In this document: one piece after another, positions 56,942 to 64,000 of the stretch | How positions within the stretch are numbered: the stretch's first letter is position 1 | Layout of the letters: the number at the start of each line of letters is the position of its first letter | Source: Mesorhizobium sp. 131-2-1 | GTDB lineage: Bacteria; Pseudomonadota; Alphaproteobacteria; Rhizobiales; Rhizobiaceae | DNA: 64,000 nt | Direction of reading: 5' to 3' | NCBI RefSeq assembly: GCF_016756535.1 | Contig: NZ_AP023247.1 | Coordinates: 6,138,501 to 6,202,500 of the forward strand | Position numbers and translations under genes: made by a program | The notes under the pieces: generated by a model | Database searches by the model: none | What the model saw: the letters and a program-made list of their open reading frames with translations, nothing else | What the model was told of the DNA's origin: nothing

Positions 56942-58987
56942 TTACTCTGACAGCCCACTGATCAATCCATGCGGGAATTTGACGGACCCGGCGGGTTTAA
57001 CTGTAAAGTCGGAGGCGATATCTTGATAAGACAGCACGGCAACATCGATCCCGTTTCTGGTGAAAAAGCCGCGGACGAAGCGTCGGATGTCCGTTGAGGT
57101 TAAAACGACAGGGCGGGTCTGACCCGGTGCTGTGTTCGAAAGGATCTGACGTACCTGTGACAGCAGCGCTTCGCTTTGCCGGTCCTCTAGTACGAGGTGG
57201 GGTCCTGCAGCCGAATCTCGAACTGCATTGCGCATCACATCCTCACTCTGGCGTTCGACGACCAAGGCGGGCACGATGCCCTCTGTGTTGGCATAGCGGT
57301 GACAGATCTGACGCTTCAAACCAGAACGAATATATTCCGTGAGCAGGGCAACGTTTGGCTCACGTTCGCTCCATTCCGCCAATCCTTCTAAGAGAAGGCG
57401 GGTGTGGCGGATCGGGATTCCTTCATCCAGGAGCCGGCGCAGCACATCCGCAATCCGAGGTATTGGCGTCGTGCGCAGCACCTCCTTGACCAGATCAGAA
57501 TAGTCCTTCTCCATTCGGCCTATCAATTGTCGGGTCTCTTGAATACCGATCAATCGGGGTGCGAAACGGGTCAACGCTGTATGGAGGCGCAAGGCGAGGA
57601 ATTCGCCAGGACCGTAATGTGTGATGCCGGCACTCTTGAGAGCCGGTGCATGGCTTTGGTCGGCCACGAGTCTGTCCGTTTTTGGATCACGCCGATACGG
57701 GATACCGCTCGATTCGATGTTCGCCACATCGTCTTTGAGCATCAGCTGGCTCGGATCAAACACACCCTGTTCAACTGGCACCCCCTCGATATCTATTCGA
57801 AACTGAGACTCCAGCAACTGCTGGTCGACAGTGACAGGGATGGGGGGAACGACAATGCCAAGATCGGCTGAAAGTAGTTGCGAAACGCGTGCAATCTCCT
57901 GCTGCAATTCGACTTGTTCAATCGCATGCATCAGGTCTGGCGCAAGGAAGAAAGCGATCGGACATTCCTGCGCGGGCGCGGTTTGTTTTTGAGTGTCCCC
58001 TGCACTTGTGGTATCGACAACATCGCCCTTCACAAAGCTTATCGCGGCGAAGATTGCGGCCAACACCAAAAAGACGGGCAGGGGGAAGCCAGGAACGAAC
58101 CCCATCAAAACCAGGACGCAAGCTGCGACCCGCACTGGTCGCTTGCTGGCAGTGATCTGATTCACTATTTCGGTACCAAGGTTGACCCTCGCCGCCCCCG
58201 TGACACGAGTGACGACGGTCGCCGCTGTAATTGATAGCAGCAGGGCCGGAATCTGCGATATCAATGCATCGCCTATCGTTAGCAGAGTATAGTGATGCAG
58301 CACATCGCCGAAGGACATGCCCTTCGAGAGCAGGCCGATCGATATCCCACCCAGCATGTTGATGAAGATAACCACCAGTCCGGCGATGGAATCGCCCTTC
58401 ACAAACTTCATCGCGCCATCCATCGCGCCGTAAAGTTGGCTTTCCTTCTCCAATGCGGCGCGTCGCCTGCGGGATTCGTTGGCATCGATGTGGCCGTTGC
58501 GTAGCTCTGCGTCGACCGCCATTTGCTTACCCGGCAGAGCGTCGAGCGTGAAGCGCGCCGCCACTTCGGCCACGCGTTCGGCGCCCTTCGCGAGGACCAT
58601 GAATTGTACCATGGTGACGACCAGAAATATGACGAAACCGACCACGATATTGCCCGAGATCACGAAATCGCCGAACGTATGGATGATGGCGCCTGCCTCC
58701 CCCTCGGCCAGGATCAGGCGCGTCGTTGCGACGGTGAGCGCCAGGCGGAACACCGTGGAAAGCAAAATGATGCCGGGCAAAGAGGAAAGATCAAGTGGAG
58801 TACTGACATACAGGGCAACCATCATCAGCAGGATGGCCAGTCCCATATTGAATCCTATCAGCGCGTCGACCACCACGATCGGGATAGGCATGACCATCAT
58901 AGCGATAGCCAGAAGCAGCATCAACGCGACCATCAGGTCCGGGTTGGCCGGCGAACGGTTGATGAACTTACGCAGGACGTTGGCCAT
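56942..58987 (-). CDS. rhcV: RhcV (SctV), T3SS export gate protein
   Basis: 681 codons. The N-terminal ~330 residues hold eight membrane helices, including the family segment LSSLPGIILLSTVFRLALTV and the FHIPEP-type cytoplasmic loop GKQMAVDAELRNGHIDANES. The C-terminal soluble half forms the nonameric ring that binds chaperone-effector complexes. This is the largest inner-membrane component of the export apparatus and drives secretion with the proton motive force. It belongs to the nopC-nopA-sctD-rhcV operon, with a 238-base gap after sctD. Confidence 0.96.
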   Translation of the reverse strand: MANVLRKFINRSPANPDLMVALMLLLAIAMMVMPIPIVVVDALIGFNMGLAILLMMVALYVSTPLDLSSLPGIILLSTVFRLALTVATTRLILAEGEAGAIIHTFGDFVISGNIVVGFVIFLVVTMVQFMVLAKGAERVAEVAARFTLDALPGKQMAVDAELRNGHIDANESRRRRAALEKESQLYGAMDGAMKFVKGDSIAGLVVIFINMLGGISIGLLSKGMSFGDVLHHYTLLTIGDALISQIPALLLSITAATVVTRVTGAARVNLGTEIVNQITASKRPVRVAACVLVLMGFVPGFPLPVFLVLAAIFAAISFVKGDVVDTTSAGDTQKQTAPAQECPIAFFLAPDLMHAIEQVELQQEIARVSQLLSADLGIVVPPIPVTVDQQLLESQFRIDIEGVPVEQGVFDPSQLMLKDDVANIESSGIPYRRDPKTDRLVADQSHAPALKSAGITHYGPGEFLALRLHTALTRFAPRLIGIQETRQLIGRMEKDYSDLVKEVLRTTPIPRIADVLRRLLDEGIPIRHTRLLLEGLAEWSEREPNVALLTEYIRSGLKRQICHRYANTEGIVPALVVERQSEDVMRNAVRDSAAGPHLVLEDRQSEALLSQVRQILSNTAPGQTRPVVLTSTDIRRFVRGFFTRNGIDVAVLSYQDIASDFTVKPAGSVKFPHGLISGLSE

Positions 58988-59225
58988 CTAGGCCCCTTTA
59001 CGATCGCTTGAGAATTATTCTGCTGCTACGCAGTGAAGCGTAGCATTCGAAGTCCGAGGGCCAAGTCCCTCATTGGGCAGCCCGCGAGCAGCAGGCTGTG
59101 GCATGAGAGCCCGAATGCGCGAAGCTGGGTGGTCAGCAAGTTTTCACTCTGTCCAGGTTTGTTGTGGTACTGGGCGCGGCAGAATGGTAGCTGACCACGC
59201 AATTCTGCTTGATAGGGCCTGCGGA
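58988..59225. other. Gap between sctD and rhcV
   Basis: 238 bases without a gene between two genes of the same operon. No terminator-like hairpin was noticed. Confidence 0.4.
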
Positions 59226-60182
59226 CTAATACGGGAGAGCAGCAAGGCGGCCATTACGGCTCAGCAGCACACGACCGTCCTCGATCCTGTCGACCGTCCA
59301 TCCATCATCCAGAACGGCGCCAACAAAATACTTCTCACCACCTATGACAAGATACGGTTGCGGGCCACGCCAAACGGCTTCAACTGCGATTGCGGATGGC
59401 GCCTTTTCGTCTTTTATGAGCACTCCATTGACCAGTGTCAGGGCGCCCTTGGTGCGATGATCGAACCACTGCTGGAGCTTCCGCCAACTGATGACCGATT
59501 CAGACGTGACGGTACCCTCCGCCGTCACAGTGTCCTTTGCCGAGCCGACCTTAACATTGAGTAGGCCCGCTCTATCGACTTCCTCCTGCAGCTCTTTAGC
59601 CGCTGCCTCCGCAATCTGGTCGTCGGCGCGGTGGTTGGTCCGCTTCGACTCATGATCGGCACTGGGTGAATTGGGTCTCGATGCACCACCGTCCCCATTA
59701 TAGGAAAAAAAGGCTGAGAGCATACCGACCGCTAGAGAGCTGACTATCACCGTGGCCAGAACACGCATCGAGAGGCGTGGTATGCCTATCGGACCACTTG
59801 TCACTTCATCCTGCACGGACCAGAGAATGGACATCTCGCCTGCGAGAACGACGACAGGAAGTGGCACCACAACGCACTCGCCCGCGGCGATATTCCGCTT
59901 ACCCTTGATGCTGAGTCCGGCCGCAAGCGCCTCGACCTCGATCGAGTTGCCAAGGAGCGTTATACGAAAATGATGCGGTGCCAATCCTTGCTCGACGAAG
60001 ATCATATCGGCGTCTAAGCCGCAGCCGATTAAGCTCGTTTCGAGAGCAGTCTTACCCGTCAGCCCGCAATAGAGCCCCGACAGAACTTCGAAATCAAGAG
60101 AAACGGCGTCATTCAAGGATGTTCTCCCGAACAAGAGAGAAGCCGCACGGCAATTGCCGTGCGGCTCATTTCGGTTCCACAT
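59226..60182 (-). CDS. sctD: SctD-like inner-membrane ring protein (Y4yQ-type)
   Basis: 318 codons. Residues 1-~130 form an FHA-like cytoplasmic domain; residues ~143-160 (LATVIVSSLAVGMLSAFF) are the single membrane helix; the rest is periplasmic, with a ring-building-type domain (VKVGSAKDTVTAEGTVTS, WFDHRTKGALTLVNGVLI). This matches SctD of the rhizobial T3SS, known as Y4yQ in NGR234, which forms the outer inner-membrane ring of the basal body. It lies directly after nopA in the same operon. Confidence 0.8.
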   Translation of the reverse strand: MWNRNEPHGNCRAASLLFGRTSLNDAVSLDFEVLSGLYCGLTGKTALETSLIGCGLDADMIFVEQGLAPHHFRITLLGNSIEVEALAAGLSIKGKRNIAAGECVVVPLPVVVLAGEMSILWSVQDEVTSGPIGIPRLSMRVLATVIVSSLAVGMLSAFFSYNGDGGASRPNSPSADHESKRTNHRADDQIAEAAAKELQEEVDRAGLLNVKVGSAKDTVTAEGTVTSESVISWRKLQQWFDHRTKGALTLVNGVLIKDEKAPSAIAVEAVWRGPQPYLVIGGEKYFVGAVLDDGWTVDRIEDGRVLLSRNGRLAALPY

Positions 60183-60224
60183 CGCGCCACCTGGCGACGC
60201 GATCGGGAACCCCTGCTTCCGAAC

Positions 60225-60440
60225 CTACTGAACGCGCTCGTCGGCCGCTTTCTTGATTGTGTTGAGGTTGGTCGTAACGGTGCGCAGCTGTATACTCCTA
60301 GCCGTAGCCTCCAAGCTAGCCGCCGTTAGATCCGCGATTTGCGCCTCGAAAGCGGCTTTCCCCGCGACTCTGGTACCTACGTCTGTAGCCACCGAAGTCC
60401 CAGTGCCAGCCGCACTGGTGCCAGTACCTGCTTTACTCAT
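60225..60440 (-). CDS. nopA: NopA, T3SS pilus protein
   Basis: 71 codons. A short, Ala/Thr-rich helical protein (KAAFEAQIADLTAASLEATA followed by RSIQLRTVTTNLNTIKKAAD) without signal peptide, typical of NopA, the major extracellular pilin of rhizobial type III pili. It sits between nopC and sctD, as in other rhizobia. The N-terminal GTGTSAAGTGTS repeat is a local peculiarity. Confidence 0.92.
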   Translation of the reverse strand: MSKAGTGTSAAGTGTSVATDVGTRVAGKAAFEAQIADLTAASLEATARSIQLRTVTTNLNTIKKAADERVQ

Positions 60441-60508
60441 AACGTTTTCCTTCTGTTCAAACCGCGCCCGTCAGCACGGCACACACATCCTGACGCAGAC
60501 CATCCACG

Positions 60509-60829
60509 TCAGGCATCCTCTTCAGTTTCTGCAATAGCCTCGTCGGCATCAGCCATGGCATCGTTCAAAATAGTTAGCGCAACGGAGTGGAGAACCGTGT
60601 CGAACGCTTCGGCTAGAGCTTGCTGATCATCCCCAGAGATAGTCTGACCGTCCACAGGATCTTTCCCGCCAACCGGCTTGTTTGGGTCATTGTTCCCGCT
60701 ACCCGGTTTGTTAGGGTCATCATTCCCGCTACCCGGCTTGTCAGGTTGCTCTGGTTGGCTTTTCGGATCTCCATGCCCCCTGCGAGCTAAGGAAATGTTG
60801 CCAAATCCACTCCCAATTGCTGCGGCCAT
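60509..60829 (-). CDS. nopC: NopC, secreted T3SS protein
   Basis: 106 codons from the ATG at 60829, chosen because AGGAG lies six bases upstream; the frame continues to an ATG at 60853 that has no ribosome site and lies only ~30 bases from the tts box. The C-terminal half (VDGQTISGDDQQALAEAFDT then VLHSVALTILNDAM) is NopC-like. The middle has tandem copies of a GSGNNDPNKP-type decapeptide encoded by a ~30-base repeat. NopC is a small secreted protein, also reported as an effector. It is first in the TtsI-controlled nopC-nopA-sctD-rhcV operon. Confidence 0.88.
   Translation of the reverse strand: MAAAIGSGFGNISLARRGHGDPKSQPEQPDKPGSGNDDPNKPGSGNNDPNKPVGGKDPVDGQTISGDDQQALAEAFDTVLHSVALTILNDAMADADEAIAETEEDA
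60670..60750 (-). repeat. Tandem ~30-base repeat inside nopC
   Basis: Two clear copies and one degenerate copy of a unit around CGCTACCCGG-TTTGTTAGGGTCATCATTCC encode the decapeptide series KPGSGNDDPN, KPGSGNNDPN, KPVGGKDPVD. Unit-length repeats like this can change copy number by slippage. Confidence 0.7.
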
Positions 60830-60882
60830 CAAGTACTCCTGCATGCGTTCCATTGGCGCCGACGCCTAAAGATAATCTCATC

Positions 60883-60914
60883 AGGCTACGAGCAGGAGCT
60901 TTCGAGAACCTGAC
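60883..60914 (-). promoter_or_regulatory. tts box (TtsI binding site) of the nopC-nopA-sctD-rhcV operon
   Basis: The minus strand reads GTCAGGTTCTCGAAAGCT, then CCTGCT, then CGTAGCCT. This is a close match to the tts box (GTCAGcTTnTCGaaAGCtn6CGTcAGC). It ends ~54 bases before the chosen nopC start. TtsI, activated downstream of NodD-flavonoid signalling, would switch on this operon. Confidence 0.9.
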
Positions 60915-61804
60915 GAGTCTGGACAAAAAGCGGGCTACCGGAAAATAATGATCGAGCAGGGTTCGGCCTCCTGCAAAGTGGTGAAAAGTGGGTACTGCGC
61001 TTCTGCCAAAGGAATAGCGCCTGACAGGAGGCCTGACATTCTTCGAACGTAGCGGTAAATTCCGAGGCTTCGTTGCTGCGACATCATCATTTCCCAACTT
61101 TCCCACGGTGGCGGGCTGAGGGCGCGGGAGGCGAACTCCCGAGCCCCGCCTTGCCCGGACCGTCTTCTGCTACCGACCTGCGCCAAAGCGAGCGGCAGCC
61201 TCGACGGCGCAATTGCACTTCCCGGCGATCTCACTAACATCCGGCAAACGCTGCTGATGACGCCCGCCGTGCTGTCAAATTGAGGAGAAAGGTCGTTCCC
61301 ATTCATCGCGGGCCGGAAAAGTGCGAACTTGGTCGTGTGACCTGGGTGCGGTGATGCGCTCCCGCGTTCAGCTGCTGCTCCTCCTTTTTGCACCGAGGGA
61401 GCTCAGGCTCGCCGCCGAATCCAGCGAGATCCAAGGGCGTGGCTCCCCGGCGGATTGTGCGTTAATTCAGCCGATCAGAGCTCGGAAAACCGCAGAGGCA
61501 GCTCGGGTCAGCACGGCCGGCGTCTGTCCGCTCCAAAGCTCTGCATGCCACATGCGCCGCCGCGCTTGCCGACCACAAATGACAAACCGCTCAGCGGCAG
61601 CTTAAGTGGTCTCCGTGAAATGGCGCGGATCGGCGTGAGCAACCAAATCATGCGTTCAACGTCTTGCATGAAACCCGCCGACTCCCACGAATTTTTCAGG
61701 CTAGGAATGTTACACATAAAGGCCTCACGGAAGACCGCACTCCGATCACGTCCAAAATGGCACTAGCCCTCTTGTGTTACGGGGCGGCCACAGAGGCCCC
61801 AGGG
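60915..61804. other. Intergenic region between the nopC promoter and rhcU
   Basis: About 890 bases without a convincing gene, dividing rhcR-S-T-U from the nopC operon. Minus-strand frames near 60935-61090 (MMMSQQRSLGIYRYVRRM) and 61508-61717 are open but have no recognisable family. A small secreted protein cannot be excluded. Confidence 0.35.
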
Positions 61805-62842
61805 CTAGGCCAATCCTGCGGCGAAGAGTGCTCTCGCCACGGGCTCGAAATATTGCATGGGAATGGGTCTGCCCAGTTGCGTTTTGCCGATGAGCTGATG
61901 CGCTAGGACATCGTTGTCGACAATTTCAAGACGTAGCGCTCGCGCCTCGCTAAGCAGGTGTGAAGCCCGCTCGCCATCGGCGCGGCAAACCAGGACGGGC
62001 ACCCCGGTTTCACCGCGGACGTAACGCAGACCGATCAGTATCGCCGTTCCTTTGAAGATCAGCGTGGCGTGATGCACACCGAGGGGAGGTTCGTCAGCTG
62101 ACTCGTCACGAATGCGACGTCGTTCACTCTTCAACTCTGGCGCCCCTTGCTGATCCTTCAGCTCGCGCGTGACTTCAGTCTTGGTCATCCTCATTTCGCG
62201 CAGAAACAACGCACGCTGCACCAGGAGATCGATCAGGCCAGCGGCCAGAAGTGCGCCGGCGCCAATTCCGATCAGCAGTTTTGCCCCCGTAACGACAAGG
62301 CCCAAACAGCCCATGCCGCAGAACGGCAGATAGACCATCGTCTTCCACATGCCGAGAAGGCAAAAGGAAAAGGTTGCGCCGAGAACGAATACTTTAAACA
62401 GCGTCTTCCCGAGTTCGACCATCGAACGCGCAGACGCCAAGCGCTTCAGCCCTTGAAAAGGATTAATTTTATCGAAGTTGGGCGTCATTGGCTCGAGAGA
62501 GAAAACAAATCCACCATTGGCTAATATGCTTGCCAAAAGCACCGCCGCGACAAGCGTTCCAAGCAGCGGGCCAACAGTTGCCAAGGTGAGTTCGGCAAGC
62601 ACAACCAGCGCCTGCCGGACCGCGAAGTCAAATGGCAGGTTCTGCAGCTTGTCGACAAATAGTAGCGCTTCGCGGCATTTGTCTTCGATCGCGCTGCCTC
62701 TTAGCCAAAGGTATCCGAGACCAGCGCAAGTGCCGACCGCGCGAACGAAATCGGAGCTATGTGGCAGCTGCCCTTTTTTGCGTGCATCGTTTAGCTTTTT
62801 GGGGGTGGCGGCGTGTGTCTTCTCTTCGCTCGAGTCGCTCAT
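61805..62842 (-). CDS. rhcU: RhcU (SctU), T3SS substrate-specificity switch protein
   Basis: 345 codons, normal for SctU/FlhB. The N-terminus [20 protein letters not shown] is typical, followed by four membrane helices (to ~residue 210), the linker [20 protein letters not shown] and the cytoplasmic domain. In most relatives the cytoplasmic domain holds the self-cleaving NPTH tetrapeptide. Here the same position, between HHATLI and AILIGLRY, reads FKGTA (residues 263-267), so cleavage may not occur. The start overlaps the rhcT stop by four bases (translational coupling). Confidence 0.95.
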   Translation of the reverse strand: MSDSSEEKTHAATPKKLNDARKKGQLPHSSDFVRAVGTCAGLGYLWLRGSAIEDKCREALLFVDKLQNLPFDFAVRQALVVLAELTLATVGPLLGTLVAAVLLASILANGGFVFSLEPMTPNFDKINPFQGLKRLASARSMVELGKTLFKVFVLGATFSFCLLGMWKTMVYLPFCGMGCLGLVVTGAKLLIGIGAGALLAAGLIDLLVQRALFLREMRMTKTEVTRELKDQQGAPELKSERRRIRDESADEPPLGVHHATLIFKGTAILIGLRYVRGETGVPVLVCRADGERASHLLSEARALRLEIVDNDVLAHQLIGKTQLGRPIPMQYFEPVARALFAAGLA

Positions 62843-63657
62843 TTCAGCAATCTATCGAACCACTCGAGCGCGCCATTCGCTTGTGTGATCTCCAGTTTCA
62901 TACCCTCTACGAGATAGCCAGCGTATGTAACCATGAGAATCGGAAAGACAAGATTCTTGATCGCCGGGGACAGTTGGGTCAATTTGAATTGCGGCGCAAA
63001 GCGACGCAGTAGCATAAAGGATACATCAATCAGCGTCATAAAGAACACGACGGGCCCTGACACCAATAACGCCGTGCGCATAATCTGGTCGAGGAGCCCT
63101 AACACCTCCATTGCTCCTTGCGTGCTCAATGTAGGATAAAACTTATACACGGGCCAGATCAAATAGCTGCCATAAAGGGCGCCGATCAACGTTTCCAGCC
63201 CCCCTGATGCGACGAAGATGGCAATCGCAGTGATCCCGAGAAAGACTCCCATGGCGGAAGCCTGACTATTCGTCGCGGGGTCGGTCGGGGCGGACGGGTT
63301 GGTGACGCCGCGTTGGTTGTCGATAAACTCACCGGCCGCCTGAAGTCCCCATAAGGGAATGCCAAGGAAGGTGCCAAGTAGTGCGCCGACAAGAACTTCC
63401 TTCAATCCGAGCAGAGCTACCTCAATCAGACGTGTTTCAGGATCCAGCGCCTGCAACGCGTCGCTGACATGTGCCAGACATGGTAATCCGAAGCCGACAG
63501 CCAGGCAGCCGCGGATCAGGCCATCGGTCTGAGAACGTGTAAATACCGGTAGGATCATCATAATGCCTATCGCGCGCGCTGCGCCAAGACCGGCTGCTAC
63601 GACGAGTTCGATAGCCGTATGCATGAGGATCTGAATCTCGGCCGGTGACGCATACAT
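62839..63657 (-). CDS. rhcT: RhcT (SctT), T3SS export apparatus membrane protein
   Basis: 272 codons. It is a polytopic membrane protein of six or more helices ([45 protein letters not shown] near residue 120) of the SctT/FliR family. It forms part of the SctR-S-T export gate core in the inner membrane. It starts nine bases after the rhcS stop and overlaps rhcU by four bases. Confidence 0.95.
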   Translation of the reverse strand: MYASPAEIQILMHTAIELVVAAGLGAARAIGIMMILPVFTRSQTDGLIRGCLAVGFGLPCLAHVSDALQALDPETRLIEVALLGLKEVLVGALLGTFLGIPLWGLQAAGEFIDNQRGVTNPSAPTDPATNSQASAMGVFLGITAIAIFVASGGLETLIGALYGSYLIWPVYKFYPTLSTQGAMEVLGLLDQIMRTALLVSGPVVFFMTLIDVSFMLLRRFAPQFKLTQLSPAIKNLVFPILMVTYAGYLVEGMKLEITQANGALEWFDRLLK

Positions 63658-63665
63658 GGCGGAGA

Positions 63666-63947
63666 CTAGTAGCTAAGTGTCATGGCGGGAAACTCGGTAA
63701 AGATCTGGTCGGTTAGCTCTATCAGCGGGGCGCTCAGCACAGGAGCAAACAAACCAATAACCGCGACAACAACCAGAAGCTTGACGGTTAGTGGCAAACT
63801 TTCATCCTGGATCTGTGTTGCCGCCTGGATGATGCCAATGACCAAGCCAACGACCACCGATGCAATGAGCGGCGGCAGAATCCAGATCATGAATACCACC
63901 AACGATTGGCTCATAAGAGTGACAATACTGGATTCAGCTATAATCAA
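63666..63947 (-). CDS. rhcS: RhcS (SctS), T3SS export apparatus membrane protein
   Basis: 93 codons from a TTG at 63947. This TTG overlaps the upstream rhcR stop (TTGA), and the encoded N-terminus aligns with the family ([19 protein letters not shown]); the first ATG would lose 11 conserved residues. Two long membrane helices ([20 protein letters not shown] and [20 protein letters not shown]) form the SctS hairpin. Size is normal (86-95 aa). Confidence 0.93.
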   Translation of the reverse strand: MIIAESSIVTLMSQSLVVFMIWILPPLIASVVVGLVIGIIQAATQIQDESLPLTVKLLVVVAVIGLFAPVLSAPLIELTDQIFTEFPAMTLSY

Positions 63948-64000
63948 CCTCCCGGTATCGTGTAACTCAACACAAGCCCGTGCATCAATTTCGACCAGCC
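63944..64000 (-). CDS. rhcR: RhcR (SctR), C-terminal end (continues outside the window)
   Basis: The last 18 codons on the edge read [18 protein letters not shown] and stop at 63944-63946, overlapping the rhcS start. Position upstream of rhcS and a hydrophobic C-terminal tail agree with SctR/FliP-type proteins. Identification is mainly from gene order (rhcR-S-T-U). Confidence 0.65.
   Translation of the reverse strand, partial: GWSKLMHGLVLSYTIPGG

Noticed and set aside
60935..61393. 152-codon frame upstream of nopC
   Set aside because: No recognisable family, and the upstream part is Arg/Ser-rich shadow-like sequence. Left as a note in the intergenic entry.

Overview
The window reads as part of a rhizobial symbiosis island, most likely the ICE of a Lotus-type Mesorhizobium (M. 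loti / M. japonicum group). It carries trb/traG mating-pair genes, a LuxI-type traI, a nod-box-driven nodM, a gibberellin operon, a rhizobial type III secretion system (rhc/nop) and two large effector-like genes, set in a dense litter of insertion sequences and gene relics. The 3056-residue protein with about 15 SKWP-type repeats and a C-terminal shikimate kinase-like domain matches what I remember of effector Mlr6361 of strain MAFF303099, and gene order (T3SS, effectors, gibberellin operon) fits that island. This is recollection, not a database result.

Layout. 1-4.2 kb: conjugation genes on the minus strand (traG, a CopG-like gene, trbB, trbC, trbD, start of trbE). 4.2-6.25 kb: one small unknown ORF and relics (methyltransferase tail, ZinT). 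6.25-13.05 kb: hemN, an IS6 relic, an outer-membrane porin, a block of relics that includes duplicated pieces of dapA and hemN, and nodM with its nod box. 13.3-15.4 kb: traI with a lux-box-like dyad, an IS4 relic and a periplasmic alpha-carbonic anhydrase. 15.5-19.35 kb: nested mobile DNA (an IS630 split by an IS1111-type IS110 element, with an IS701 element abutting its right end). 19.6-22 kb: a B3/B4-domain gene, a LysE exporter and a DapA-family gene, probably one operon. 22-27 kb: tyrosine recombinase remnants, a frameshifted VirF-like F-box effector relic, a cold-shock gene and an MFS exporter.

27.0-37.1 kb is a compact, visibly GC-richer gibberellin operon transcribed leftward: CYP112, CYP114, a ferredoxin-SDR fusion, CYP117, GGPP synthase, ent-copalyl diphosphate synthase, ent-kaurene synthase and type 2 IPP isomerase. 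No intact CYP115 is present, so the expected product is GA9 and not bioactive GA4. 37.8-55.7 kb holds the two paralogous effector-like genes, interspersed with three practically identical IS6-family copies and a truncated IS701. 56.4-64 kb is the T3SS: rhcR (end), rhcS, rhcT, rhcU, then a TtsI box followed by nopC, nopA, sctD, rhcV and a TPR lipoprotein gene.

Functionally, flavonoid/NodD (nod box) and TtsI (tts boxes) link Nod factor precursor supply (nodM), type III secretion and effectors to the symbiotic program. Gibberellin precursor synthesis and carbonic anhydrase are bacteroid-type functions. trb/traG/traI move the island. The most striking observation is a DFDGD motif with a flanking R-x-P element in the giant effector, resembling the catalytic loop of two-barrel RNA polymerases.
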